6,949 nt of DNA from Actinomycetes bacterium (GTDB lineage: Bacteria; Actinomycetota; Actinomycetes; Actinomycetales; Cellulomonadaceae): contig JAEZZV010000049.1 in the NCBI GenBank assembly GCA_023418375.1, positions 1 through 6,949 on the forward strand. The letters are read 5' to 3'. Positions within the stretch are counted from its first letter, which is position 1. Each line of letters begins with the position of its first letter. Positions 1 to 6,069 of the stretch are shown in pieces. The translations under genes and the position numbers were made by a program. The notes under the pieces are model-generated. The model searched no databases, was not told the DNA's origin, and saw only the letters and a list, made by a program, of their open reading frames with translations.

Positions 1-132
1 GGGCGGCTCCGGCGGCGCCACGGCGGGCGGCGTCGTGGCCGCGGCCGGGGGCTGCTCGCCGGTGACGTGGCGGCGCTCCTCCTCGCGGCGGCGGCGGCGC
101 TCACCCCACTCCGGATGGGTCTGCTCAGACAT
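1..132 (-). CDS. N-terminal part of an unidentified Arg/Glu-rich, then Pro/Ala-rich protein (runs off the left edge)
   Basis: The frame stays open from an ATG at 132 to the window edge, giving 44 residues. The start MSEQTHPEWGERRRRREEER is highly charged, with six consecutive Arg-type and Glu-type blocks, and is followed by a low-complexity Pro/Ala/Thr stretch. The ATG overlaps the nadD stop by 8 bases (ATGTCTGA), and a GAGG ribosome binding site sits 5 nt upstream inside the end of nadD, so translation is probably coupled to nadD. A charged N-terminus followed by a Pro/Ala linker is common for the cytoplasmic end of actinobacterial membrane or wall-associated proteins, but no domain is visible here and I do not assign a function. 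In related genomes an uncharacterised gene often lies here before rsfS (established synteny from memory; not testable in this window). The start is well supported; the identity is unknown. Confidence 0.7.
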   Translation of the reverse strand, partial: MSEQTHPEWGERRRRREEERRHVTGEQPPAAATTPPAVAPPEPP

Positions 133-727
133 CCTGACCTCGATACAGACGGTGCTTGGCGATGTACTGGACCACCCCGTCGGGGACGAGGTACCAGACC
201 GGCTCACCGGCCTGGGCGCGCTCTCGGCAGTCCGTGGACGAGATGGCCAGTGCGGGGACCTCGAGCACGCTCACGGCGTGCGACGGCAGGCCCTCCACGG
301 AGAGCGTGTGGCCGGGGCGGGTGACGGCCACGAAGTGCGCCATCTCCCACAGCTCCGCGACGTCCTTCCACGTGAGGATCTGCGCGAGCGCGTCGGCGCC
401 GGTGATGAAGAACAGGTCGGCGTCCGGACGCTCGCGGCGCAGGTCGCGCAGCGTGTCGACGGTGTACGTCGGGCCGGGCCGGTCGATGTCCACCCGCGAG
501 ACGGTGAAGCGGGGGTTGGACGCGGTCGCGATGACCGTCATCAGGTAGCGGTGCTCGGCAGGCGTGACGCCGGGGTGGAGCTTGAAGGCGGGACGCCCCG
601 TCGGGACGAAGACGACCTCGTCGAGGTCCAGGTCGGCCGCCGCCTCACTGGCGGCGACGAGGTGACCGTGGTGGATGGGGTCGAACGTGCCGCCCATCAC
701 CCCGATCCTCGGCCGTGACTCCGTCAT
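125..727 (-). CDS. nadD: Nicotinate-nucleotide adenylyltransferase
   Basis: Transfers AMP from ATP to nicotinate mononucleotide, giving deamido-NAD in the shared last part of NAD synthesis in the cytoplasm. The 200-residue product has the family's usual length and all its signatures: the N-terminal nucleotide-binding loop GGTFDPIHHGH at residues 12-22 (the GxFxPxHxGH motif), ITGAD near 108-112 followed by W120, and the C-terminal ATP-binding motif ISSTDCR at 162-168. The ATG at 727 has a GGAGG 13 nt upstream (741-745), a slightly long spacing; no other start would keep the N-terminal strand before the GGTFDP loop. It lies 60 nt after the 46-residue membrane protein gene and overlaps the next gene by 8 bases, so it is probably the middle cistron of a small operon. 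proA-nadD linkage is common in actinobacteria. Nothing looks degraded. Confidence 0.97.
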   Translation of the reverse strand: MTESRPRIGVMGGTFDPIHHGHLVAASEAAADLDLDEVVFVPTGRPAFKLHPGVTPAEHRYLMTVIATASNPRFTVSRVDIDRPGPTYTVDTLRDLRRERPDADLFFITGADALAQILTWKDVAELWEMAHFVAVTRPGHTLSVEGLPSHAVSVLEVPALAISSTDCRERAQAGEPVWYLVPDGVVQYIAKHRLYRGQDV

Positions 728-751
728 CCGCTCTGCCTGTCCTCCGTGTCC

Positions 752-769
752 GGGCGCGCAGGGGCGCCC
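752..769 (-). other. Short GC hairpin between the small membrane-protein gene and nadD
   Basis: GGGCGC at 752-757 and GCGCCC at 764-769 form a perfect 6-bp stem with a 6-nt loop in the 60-nt spacer just upstream of the nadD ribosome binding site. No T-run follows on the minus strand, so it does not look like an intrinsic terminator. It may affect mRNA stability or nadD translation, or may be chance in GC-rich DNA. Confidence 0.3.
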
Positions 770-787
770 ACGCGTCGTAAGCCTGGG

Positions 788-928
788 CTAGTTCCGGTGT
801 CCGCTGTTGCGGAAGGCGTAGGTGACGAGCAGCAGCGCGACGAGCGCACCGAAGCCCAGCAGCCCGACCGCGACCGGCGGGAGTCCCGTCGCCTCCGCCT
901 CGGCGGCAGCCAGCAGGGCAGCGTGCAC
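788..928 (-). CDS. Small single-pass membrane protein between proA and nadD (46 residues, GTG start)
   Basis: The reading frame is open further upstream (to 1048), but the best start is the GTG at 928: a perfect GGAGG at 934-938 lies 5 nt before it. The upstream part would be a very Arg-rich sequence of the kind seen in shadow frames. The 46-residue product begins MHAALLAAAEAEATG, then has one strongly hydrophobic segment at about residues 16-37 (GLPPVAVGLLGFGALVALLL onward) and a short polar/basic end FRNSGHRN. This looks like an N-out or hairpin-less single transmembrane protein with no signal-peptidase site that I can see. Small membrane proteins of similar size and layout occur at the proA-nadD junction in other actinobacteria (from memory; function unknown as far as I know). 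It precedes nadD by 60 nt and probably shares its transcript. The gene is likely real; its role is not inferable from sequence. Confidence 0.72.
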   Translation of the reverse strand: MHAALLAAAEAEATGLPPVAVGLLGFGALVALLLVTYAFRNSGHRN

Positions 929-1137
929 GTCGACCTCCAGGGGGCTCGGTTCTCGTGGACGTCGTGCTCGATCGATCCTCGCGCGACGGTCGCCCCAGTG
1001 TCGCACGAGCGCCCAAGGCCGTGGCACCACGAACCTCCGCGAGGGCACCGGTCAGAGCACCCGAACCCGGACGCACCGGGCGGTACCGACCGGGTGAAGG
1101 TCGGGCGAACGCGCGGAAACCGGCGGAACGGACGCGC
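929..1137. other. 209-nt gap between proA and the small membrane-protein gene
   Basis: No convincing gene on either strand. On the minus strand there is no clear -35/-10 pair; the best -10-like hexamer is GACACT near 985-1000, without a good -35 partner. An imperfect palindrome at 1076-1093 (see separate entry) is the only ordered structure. The length of the gap against the tight spacing elsewhere suggests that nadD and the small gene may have their own promoter here, but the sequence does not prove it. Confidence 0.4.
1076..1093. repeat. Imperfect 18-bp palindrome downstream of proA
   Basis: CCGG, one base, CGGTACCG, one base, CCGG: the sequence equals its reverse complement except at the two single bases flanking the central 8-bp palindrome. 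It begins 45 nt after the proA stop codon. It could be an operator-like site for a dimeric protein or a weak hairpin at the end of the proBA transcript. There is no T-run, so it is not a standard terminator. Confidence 0.3.
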
Positions 1138-2445
1138 TCAGGCCCTGACCTGGCCCTCCCCGGTCACGACCCACTTCGTGGTGGTCAGCTCGGCCAGGCC
1201 CATCGGGCCGCGGGCGTGCATCTTCTGCGTGGAGATGCCGATCTCCGCACCGAGCCCGAACTGGCCGCCGTCGGTGAAGCGCGTGGACGCGTTGACCATG
1301 ATGGCCGCGGAGTCCAGCGCCGCGACGAAGCGCTCGGACGCTGCGAGGTCGGACGTCACGATCGCCTCGGTGTGGCCGGACGTCCAGGTGCGGATGTGAT
1401 CGATCGCACCCTCGAGGTCGTCCACCACGCGGACGGCCAGGTCCATCGACAGGTACTCCGTCGCCCAGTCCTCCTCGGTCGCGGGCACGACGGCGACGCC
1501 GTCGGGCGCGAGCTGGGCGGTCCGTGCGTCGCCGTGGAGGGTGACGCCCGCGCCGGCCAGCGCCGCCAGGACCGGCGGGAGGAGGCGCGGCGCGGCGGCC
1601 GCGTGCACGAGCAGCGTCTCCGCGGCGTTGCAGACCCCGACCCGCTGCGTCTTGGAGTTCATGACGATGTCGACGGCCATCCGCTCGTCGGCCGACGCGT
1701 CCAGGTACACGTGGCAGTTGCCCACGCCGGTCTCCACCACGGGCACCGACGACTCGCGGACGACCGTCTGGATGAGGTCCGCGCCACCGCGCGGCACGAG
1801 CAGGTCGACCAGGCCGCGCGCGTGCATGAGCGCCACGGCGCCCGGGCGCCCGAACTCGTCGATCGACTGCACGGCGTCGGCAGGCAGGCCGACGGAGGTC
1901 AGAGCCTCGCCGAGCACCCGCACGATCACGGTGTTCGACGACGCCGCCGCCGAGCCACCGCGCAGGATCGCGGCGTTTCCGCTCTTGAGGGCCAGGCCAG
2001 CGGCGTCGACCGTGACGTTCGGGCGGGCCTCGTAGATCATCCCGACGACGCCCATCGGCACCCGGAGCTGGCGCAGCCGCAGGCCGTTGGGCAACGTCGA
2101 GCCGCGCACCACCTCGCCGACGGGGTCCGGCAGCGCGGCGAGCTCGCGCAGCGCCGCCGCGATGCCGTCGATCCGCTCGGGCGTGAGCGTGAGCCGGTCG
2201 AGCAGGCCCGCCGTGAGACCGGCCGTGCGCCCGTTCTCGAGGTCGACCGCGTTCGCGGCCACGATCTCCGGCGCGGCAGCCACCAGGGCGTCCGCCATGG
2301 CGTGCAGCGCCCCGTCCTTGGTCGCGCGGGTCGCCGTCGCGAGCTCGCGGGCCGCGACGCGGGCACGGCGGGCGACCGCGAAGACGGCGTCGGTGACGTC
2401 GCCGGACGGGGCCGAGGCGACGGCGGGAGAGGTGGCGGTGGTCAT
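1138..2445 (-). CDS. proA: Glutamate-5-semialdehyde dehydrogenase (gamma-glutamyl phosphate reductase)
   Basis: Reduces gamma-glutamyl phosphate with NADPH to glutamate-5-semialdehyde, the second step of proline synthesis. The product is 435 residues; the family is usually about 415-430, the surplus being an Ala/Ser/Thr-rich N-terminus. Visible motifs: PMGVVGMIYEARPNVTVDA at about 130-148, ALKSGNAAILRGGSAA at 152-167, the catalytic Cys272 in the NSKTQRVGVCNAAETLLV region (263-280), the conserved GNCHVY at 242-247, and the C-terminal block NASTRFTDGGQFGLGAEIGI at 385-404 followed by STQKMHARGPMGL. The frame stays open upstream to 2730, but that part overlaps proB and is a shadow; the family N-terminus fits the ATG at 2445. 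Its ribosome binding site is weak (GCGGGG directly before the ATG), and it starts only 16 nt after the proB stop, so it is probably translationally coupled to proB. Confidence 0.97.
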   Translation of the reverse strand: MTTATSPAVASAPSGDVTDAVFAVARRARVAARELATATRATKDGALHAMADALVAAAPEIVAANAVDLENGRTAGLTAGLLDRLTLTPERIDGIAAALRELAALPDPVGEVVRGSTLPNGLRLRQLRVPMGVVGMIYEARPNVTVDAAGLALKSGNAAILRGGSAAASSNTVIVRVLGEALTSVGLPADAVQSIDEFGRPGAVALMHARGLVDLLVPRGGADLIQTVVRESSVPVVETGVGNCHVYLDASADERMAVDIVMNSKTQRVGVCNAAETLLVHAAAAPRLLPPVLAALAGAGVTLHGDARTAQLAPDGVAVVPATEEDWATEYLSMDLAVRVVDDLEGAIDHIRTWTSGHTEAIVTSDLAASERFVAALDSAAIMVNASTRFTDGGQFGLGAEIGISTQKMHARGPMGLAELTTTKWVVTGEGQVRA

Positions 2446-2461
2446 CCCCGCAGGATAGGCA

Positions 2462-3601
2462 CTACGCCCGCGGCGCCACGAGCACGAGGTCGTCGCGATG
2501 GACGACCTCGCGGTCGTACCCGGCGCCGAGCGCCTCGCGCAGCTCGCGCGTCGAGCGGCCGAGCAGGTCCGGCAGCTCGCCCGAGGAGAACGCGACCAGG
2601 CCCCGGCCGATGACGACGCCGTCGGGTCCCACGAGCTCGACCGGCTCCCCGGCCTCGAAGTCGCCCTCCACCGCCGTGATCCCAGCGGGCAGCAGCGACG
2701 CGCGGCGATCGACCACGGCGCGCACCGCACCGGCGTCCAGCACGACGCGGCCGTGCGGGGCGGCCGCGTGCTCGAGCCAGAGCAGCCGCGGCGGCCGGCG
2801 CTTGCCCGTGGCGTAGAACCACGTGCCGACAGGCTCGCCCGCGAGGGCGCGTGTGGCGAGGTCGGCGCGCGTGATGAGCACGGGCACGCCCGAGCCCGTG
2901 GCGATGGCGACGGACTGGAGCTTGCTGATCATGCCGCCCGAGCCGACCTTCGAGCCCGACTTGCCGACCTTGACGTCGGCGAGCTCGGCGGGGTCGTGCA
3001 CCTCGTCGATGCGGCGGGCGTCCGGGCTGGTCGGCGGCCGGTCGTGGAGGCCGTCCACGTCGCTGAGCAGCACGAGCGCGTCCGCGCGCACGAGGTGCGA
3101 GACGAGCGCCGCGAGCCGGTCGTTCTCGCCGAAGCGGATCTCCGAGGTCGCCACCGTGTCGTTCTCGTTGATGATCGGCACGACGCCGAGCGCCAGGAGC
3201 CGGTCCAGGCAGCGCAACGCGTTGCGGTAGTGCGACCGGCGGACAGTGTCCTCGGCGGTGAGCAGCACCTGGCCCACCCGCAGGCCGTGGCCCGCGAACG
3301 CCTCCGTGTAGCGCGCGATCAGCAGGCCCTGACCGACGGACGCCGTCGCCTGCGCCGTCGCGAGGTCGCTGGGCCGCCCGTGCAGGCCGAGCGGGCCGAG
3401 GCCCGAGGCGATCGCGCCCGACGTCACGAGCACGACCTGACCGCCGGCCAGCCGGCGCGCCGCGAGGGCGTCGACGAGCGCGCGGAGGGCGTCGACGTCC
3501 AGCCGGCCGTGGCCGTCGGTGATCGAGGAGGACCCGACCTTCACGACCACCCGGCGGGCCGTCGCCAGGGAACGTCTGTCGAGCTTGCGCACGGGGCTCA
3601 C
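2462..3601 (-). CDS. proB: Glutamate 5-kinase with C-terminal PUA domain
   Basis: Phosphorylates glutamate with ATP to gamma-glutamyl phosphate, the committed and normally proline-inhibited step of proline synthesis. The chosen GTG start at 3601 gives 379 residues (usual 365-380), with GGGAGA about 10 nt upstream. The amino-acid kinase domain (about 16-265) shows KVGSSSIT at 21-28, VTSGAIASG at 59-67, IINENDTV at 143-150, FGENDRLAA at 157-165, LLSDVDGL at 178-185 and GSGGMISKL at 220-228. A PUA domain follows at about 282-365, with the LLPAGITAVEGDF block at 303-315. A second GTG at 3592 is a possible but less well-placed start; extending to the open frame limit at 3913 would invade obgE. It lies 85 nt downstream of obgE and 16 nt before proA. 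Feedback control by proline is known for the family and not visible here. Confidence 0.96.
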   Translation of the reverse strand: MSPVRKLDRRSLATARRVVVKVGSSSITDGHGRLDVDALRALVDALAARRLAGGQVVLVTSGAIASGLGPLGLHGRPSDLATAQATASVGQGLLIARYTEAFAGHGLRVGQVLLTAEDTVRRSHYRNALRCLDRLLALGVVPIINENDTVATSEIRFGENDRLAALVSHLVRADALVLLSDVDGLHDRPPTSPDARRIDEVHDPAELADVKVGKSGSKVGSGGMISKLQSVAIATGSGVPVLITRADLATRALAGEPVGTWFYATGKRRPPRLLWLEHAAAPHGRVVLDAGAVRAVVDRRASLLPAGITAVEGDFEAGEPVELVGPDGVVIGRGLVAFSSGELPDLLGRSTRELREALGAGYDREVVHRDDLVLVAPRA

Positions 3602-3660
3602 GGGCAGCCATTCTCCCGCCGCGACGGTCCCCGCCCGTGCACCGGCTCGCCTGGTGGTCA

Positions 3661-3688
3661 GACCCCGGCCGGCTGCGCGGGCCGGGTC
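3661..3688 (-). other. Hairpin overlapping the obgE stop codon, between obgE and proB
   Basis: On the minus strand GACCCGGCC (3688-3680) can pair with GGCCGGGGTC (3670-3661), a 9-bp stem with one bulged G and a 9-nt loop. It begins inside the obgE stop codon and lies about 60 nt before the proB start. No T-run follows (the next bases are TGACCACC), so a full intrinsic terminator is unlikely. It could act as a partial attenuator, a processing site or a stabiliser of the upstream mRNA end. Confidence 0.4.
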
Positions 3689-5204
3689 AGTCGTCGGACG
3701 GGTCGGTCCAGCGACCGGCCTCGCGCTCGGTCCACAGCTCCGACCGCGCCGCGGCCTTCGCGTCCATCCGCTCCTGGTGCTCACGCCGGCGCTCGGCGCG
3801 GCTCGCGCGACCCGTGTCCGACAGGCGCGGGTCGCTCCCCCGGCTCGCCAGGAGCTCGACACCCGCCATGAGCGTGGGCTCCCAGTCGAAGACGACCGCC
3901 CGGTCGCCGTCACCGATCACGACCTCGGCTCCCGGCGTCGCACCGGCGGTGAACAGCGCCTCCTCGACCCCGAGGCGGGCGAGCCGGTCCGCGAGGAAGC
4001 CGACCGCCTCGTCGTTCGTGAAGTCCGTCTGCCGCACCCAGCGCTCCGGCTTGGTGCCGCGGACCTGGAACCACTCGTGGCCGCCGTCGTCGCGGCGCGT
4101 GACGGTGAAGGGCACCTCGTCGACGGCCTTGGGGCGCAGGACGAGGCGCTCGGGCGCGGGCGGCGGGGCCGCGGCGCGCGCCGCCTCGACCAGGCGGGCC
4201 AGGGCGAACGTGAGCGGGCGCATGCCCTCGTGGCTCGCGGCGGAGACCTCGAAGACCTCCAGGCCGCGCCCCTCGAGCTCGCCGCGGACCAGCTCGGCGA
4301 GGTCGCGGGCCTCGGGCACGTCCACCTTGTTCAGCACGACGATGCGCGGGCGCTCGGTGAGCGGCACCTGCCCGCCGGAGATCTCCAGGTCGCCGGCGTA
4401 GGCGGCGAGCTCGTGCTCGATCACGTCGAGGTCGCTGATCGGGTCGCGGCCGGGCTCGAGCGTCGCGCAGTCCAGCACGTGCACGAGCACCGCACACCGC
4501 TCGACGTGGCGCAGGAACTCCAGCCCCAGCCCCTTGCCCTCGCTCGCGCCCGGAATCAGCCCGGGCACGTCGGCGACGGTGTACCGCGAGTCCCCCGCCT
4601 GGACCACGCCGAGGTTGGGCACCAGCGTCGTGAACGGGTAGTCGGCGATCTTCGGCCGGGCCGCGGACATCGCGGCGACCAGGCTCGACTTGCCCGCGCT
4701 GGGGAAGCCGACGAGCGCGACGTCGGCGATGGTCTTGAGCTCGAGCACGACGTCGCGCTGCTCGCCCGGCTCGCCGAGCAGGGCGAAGCCGGGCGCCTTG
4801 CGCCGCGGGGACGCGAGCGCCGCGTTGCCGAGGCCGCCCTTGCCGCCCGCCGCCACCACGAACCGCGCGCCGGCGCCGACGAGGTCCGCGAGCACCTCGC
4901 CCTCGGGCGTCTTGACGACGGTGCCGTCGGGGACGCGGAGCACGATGTCGGCGGCGTTGGCGCCGTCGCGGTCGTCGCCCATCCCGGCGGTGCCGGACGT
5001 GGCCCGGCGGTGCGGTCCGTGGTGGAACTCGAGCAGCGTCGTGACCTGCGGGTCCACCTCGAGGACGACGTCCCCGCCGTCGCCGCCGTTGCCGCCGTCA
5101 GGGCCGGCGAGCGGCTTGAACTTCTCGCGCCGGATCGATGCGCAGCCGTGGCCGCCGTCACCGCCGGAGGCGTGCAGCACCACGCGGTCCACGAACGTCG
5201 TCAC
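3687..5204 (-). CDS. obgE: Obg-family GTPase (ribosome assembly / stress)
   Basis: Essential GTPase that binds the 50S subunit late in assembly and links growth to (p)ppGpp. The 505-residue product has the full three-domain layout of Gram-positive Obg. Residues 1-158 are the Gly-rich Obg fold, with FVDRVVLHASGGDGGHG at the N-terminus and the PDGGNGGDGGDV and AGGKGGLGN loops. The G domain follows, with P-loop GFPSAGKSS at 166-174, switch I FTTLVPNLGV at 191-200, DVPG at 212-215, NKVD at 292-295 and SA at 321-322. The OCT domain is at about 355-440. A charged tail of about 65 residues (440-505), rich in Arg, Glu and Asp, ends the protein. The GTG start at 5204 has GGAGG 9 nt upstream (5214-5218). 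It follows rpmA by 121 nt, but a terminator lies between, so expression may be by readthrough or from an unseen promoter. Confidence 0.97.
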   Translation of the reverse strand: MTTFVDRVVLHASGGDGGHGCASIRREKFKPLAGPDGGNGGDGGDVVLEVDPQVTTLLEFHHGPHRRATSGTAGMGDDRDGANAADIVLRVPDGTVVKTPEGEVLADLVGAGARFVVAAGGKGGLGNAALASPRRKAPGFALLGEPGEQRDVVLELKTIADVALVGFPSAGKSSLVAAMSAARPKIADYPFTTLVPNLGVVQAGDSRYTVADVPGLIPGASEGKGLGLEFLRHVERCAVLVHVLDCATLEPGRDPISDLDVIEHELAAYAGDLEISGGQVPLTERPRIVVLNKVDVPEARDLAELVRGELEGRGLEVFEVSAASHEGMRPLTFALARLVEAARAAAPPPAPERLVLRPKAVDEVPFTVTRRDDGGHEWFQVRGTKPERWVRQTDFTNDEAVGFLADRLARLGVEEALFTAGATPGAEVVIGDGDRAVVFDWEPTLMAGVELLASRGSDPRLSDTGRASRAERRREHQERMDAKAAARSELWTEREAGRWTDPSDD

Positions 5205-5230
5205 CGCTCACCACCTCCGATCGGGTCGCG

Positions 5231-5275
5231 CCGGCCTCGGCCGGGCGTTCGGCGTCCGGCCGTCGTGGTCCGGAC
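5231..5275 (-). other. Two successive GC hairpins in the obgE leader
   Basis: Two inverted repeats lie between the rpmA terminator and the obgE ribosome binding site. GTCCGG (5254-5259) with CCGGAC (5270-5275) forms a 6-bp stem and 10-nt loop. CCGGCC (5231-5236) with GGCCGG (5239-5244) is a compact palindrome that can fold as a 5-bp stem with a 4-nt loop. Together with the terminator they make three hairpins in a row, ending about 13 nt before the GGAGG of obgE. They are seen directly; any regulatory role is inference. Confidence 0.35.
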
Positions 5276-5307
5276 AAGACGAAAGGGCGCACCGTGGCGG
5301 TGCGCCC
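5270..5307 (-). terminator. Intrinsic terminator after rpmA
   Basis: A perfect 10-bp GC-rich stem with a 3-nt loop (GGGCGCACCG at 5285-5294, loop 5295-5297, CGGTGCGCCC at 5298-5307) is followed on the minus strand by the T-rich tail TTTCGTCTTGT (5284-5274). It begins 18 nt after the rpmA stop codon. The tail is interrupted, as is common in high-GC actinobacteria, so some readthrough into obgE is likely. Confidence 0.8.
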
Positions 5308-5325
5308 CTTCGCGACGAGTGTGTG

Positions 5326-5583
5326 TCAGGCGTCGACGGTCTCGATGTCGATGACCTTGCGGCCACGGCGCACGCCGAACTTCACGGCGCCGGCAGCCAG
5401 CGCGAAGAGGGTGTCGTCGCCGCCACGGCCGACGTTCACACCCGGGTGGAAGTGGGTGCCGCGCTGGCGCACGATGATCTCGCCGGCGTTGACCAGCTGA
5501 CCACCGAAGCGCTTGACGCCGAGGCGCTGCGCGTTCGAGTCGCGGCCGTTCCGCGAGGAGCTGGCGCCCTTCTTGTGTGCCAT
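5326..5583 (-). CDS. rpmA: 50S ribosomal protein bL27
   Basis: Small basic protein of the large ribosomal subunit whose N-terminal tail reaches towards the peptidyl-transferase centre. The 85-residue product begins MAHKKGASSSRNGRDSNAQR and continues LGVKRFGG (residues 21-28) and GEIIVRQRGTHFHPGVNVG at about 34-52, which are the family signatures, and has the usual length. It begins directly with the mature AHKK-type N-terminus, so it lacks the cleaved leader found in Firmicutes bL27. The ATG at 5583 has AAGGA 6 nt upstream (5590-5594). It follows rplU by 55 nt, as in most bacteria, and is probably co-transcribed with it; a strong terminator follows. No anomalies seen. Confidence 0.98.
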   Translation of the reverse strand: MAHKKGASSSRNGRDSNAQRLGVKRFGGQLVNAGEIIVRQRGTHFHPGVNVGRGGDDTLFALAAGAVKFGVRRGRKVIDIETVDA

Positions 5584-5623
5584 GTCGAGTCCTTCGTTCG
5601 TCGTGCCGTACGTGGTGCCGAGC

Positions 5624-5640
5624 GAGCCGGGCGCCGGCTC
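5624..5640 (-). other. Perfect intercistronic hairpin at the rplU stop codon
   Basis: GAGCCGG (5624-5630), loop GCG, CCGGCTC (5634-5640): a perfect 7-bp stem with a 3-nt loop that begins within the rplU stop codon and ends 40 nt before the rpmA start. There is no T-run after it. Because rplU and rpmA products are needed 1:1, a hairpin here could be an mRNA processing or stability element rather than a terminator; this is inference. Confidence 0.45.
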
Positions 5641-5959
5641 AGGCGATGCTGGTGACCTTGAGCCGCGTGAGGTCCTGGCGGTGGCCCTGACGCTTGCGGT
5701 AGCCGGTCTTGTTCTTGAACTTCTGGATCACGATCTTGGGGCCCCGCTCGTCCCGCACGACCTCGGCGGTGACCGTGACCTTGGCCAGCGCCTTCGCGTC
5801 GGTGGTCACCCTGTCGCCGTCGACCAGCAGGAGGGCCGGGAGCTGCACGGAGGAACCCGCGGCGGCGGAGAGCCTGTCCACGACGACGACGTCGCCGACG
5901 GACACCTTCTCCTGGCGGCCACCGGCCTTCACGATCGCGTACACCACGTTGCTGCTCAT
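5639..5959 (-). CDS. rplU: 50S ribosomal protein bL21
   Basis: Large-subunit protein that binds 23S rRNA near bL20. The 106-residue product has the usual length and motifs: VYAIVKAGGRQEKVSVGD at residues 6-23, PALLLVDGD at 41-49, and the C-terminal rRNA-binding signature from KIVIQKFKNKTGYRKR (75-90) through QGHRQDLTRLKV (91-102). The ATG at 5959 is preceded only by a weak GAGCAGAG, so leader structure or another mode of initiation may matter; GTG codons at 5947 and 5944 are alternatives that would remove the unusual MSSN start and give the more typical beginning MVYAIV. First gene of the rplU-rpmA pair, with a near-consensus promoter 111 nt upstream and a structured leader. Confidence 0.97.
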   Translation of the reverse strand: MSSNVVYAIVKAGGRQEKVSVGDVVVVDRLSAAAGSSVQLPALLLVDGDRVTTDAKALAKVTVTAEVVRDERGPKIVIQKFKNKTGYRKRQGHRQDLTRLKVTSIA

Positions 5960-6036
5960 CTCTGCTCGTACTACCGGTCATGAGGTCGGGCGCCTGCGCA
6001 CACGCCTGTCGCCAAGAAGGCAATGGGGGGCGGGCA

Positions 6037-6062
6037 GCGCCGAACCGGCGCGATGCGCGCCG
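6037..6062 (-). promoter_or_regulatory. Two mutually exclusive hairpins at the 5' end of the rplU leader
   Basis: Three arms follow one another in the minus-strand RNA: CGGCGCG (6062-6056), CGCGCCG (6052-6046) and CGGCGC (6042-6037). The middle arm can pair with the first (perfect 7-bp stem, loop CAU) or with the third (6-bp stem, loop GUU), but not with both. The first arm begins at about the expected transcription start. The rest of the leader, 6036-5960, shows no equally clear structure. The arrangement resembles a conformational switch or a 5'-end protecting stem. I do not recognise a known ribosomal-protein leader family. Confidence 0.4.
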
Positions 6063-6069
6063 ACGTTCC

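Noticed and set aside
752..769. Terminator between the small membrane-protein gene and nadD
   Set aside because: The stem is only 6 bp and has no T-run on either strand.
960..1030. Promoter for the small gene and nadD (-10-like GACACT)
   Set aside because: No acceptable -35 at 16-18 bp spacing; not better than chance.
955..2613. Long plus-strand open frame (552 codons) opposite proA
   Set aside because: Extremely Arg/Gly/His-rich, no recognisable domain, and exactly antisense to a well-supported gene; long shadow frames are expected at this GC content.
2446..2730. N-terminal extension of proA into proB, suggesting a ProB-ProA fusion or overlap
   Set aside because: The extra 95 codons are Arg/Ser/Cys-rich and overlap the PUA domain of proB in another frame; ProA homology begins after the ATG at 2445.
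2498..3871. Long plus-strand open frame (457 codons) opposite proB
   Set aside because: Antisense shadow with no domain, and proB is clearly the coding frame.
3602..3913. Upstream extension of proB to 3913
   Set aside because: It overlaps the end of obgE, and its sequence is low-complexity Arg/Gly/Ser-rich, unlike any kinase N-terminus.
3519..5354. Long plus-strand open frame (611 codons) opposite obgE
   Set aside because: Same reasoning: biased Arg/Ala/Gly/Asp composition, antisense to an obgE frame with all GTPase motifs.
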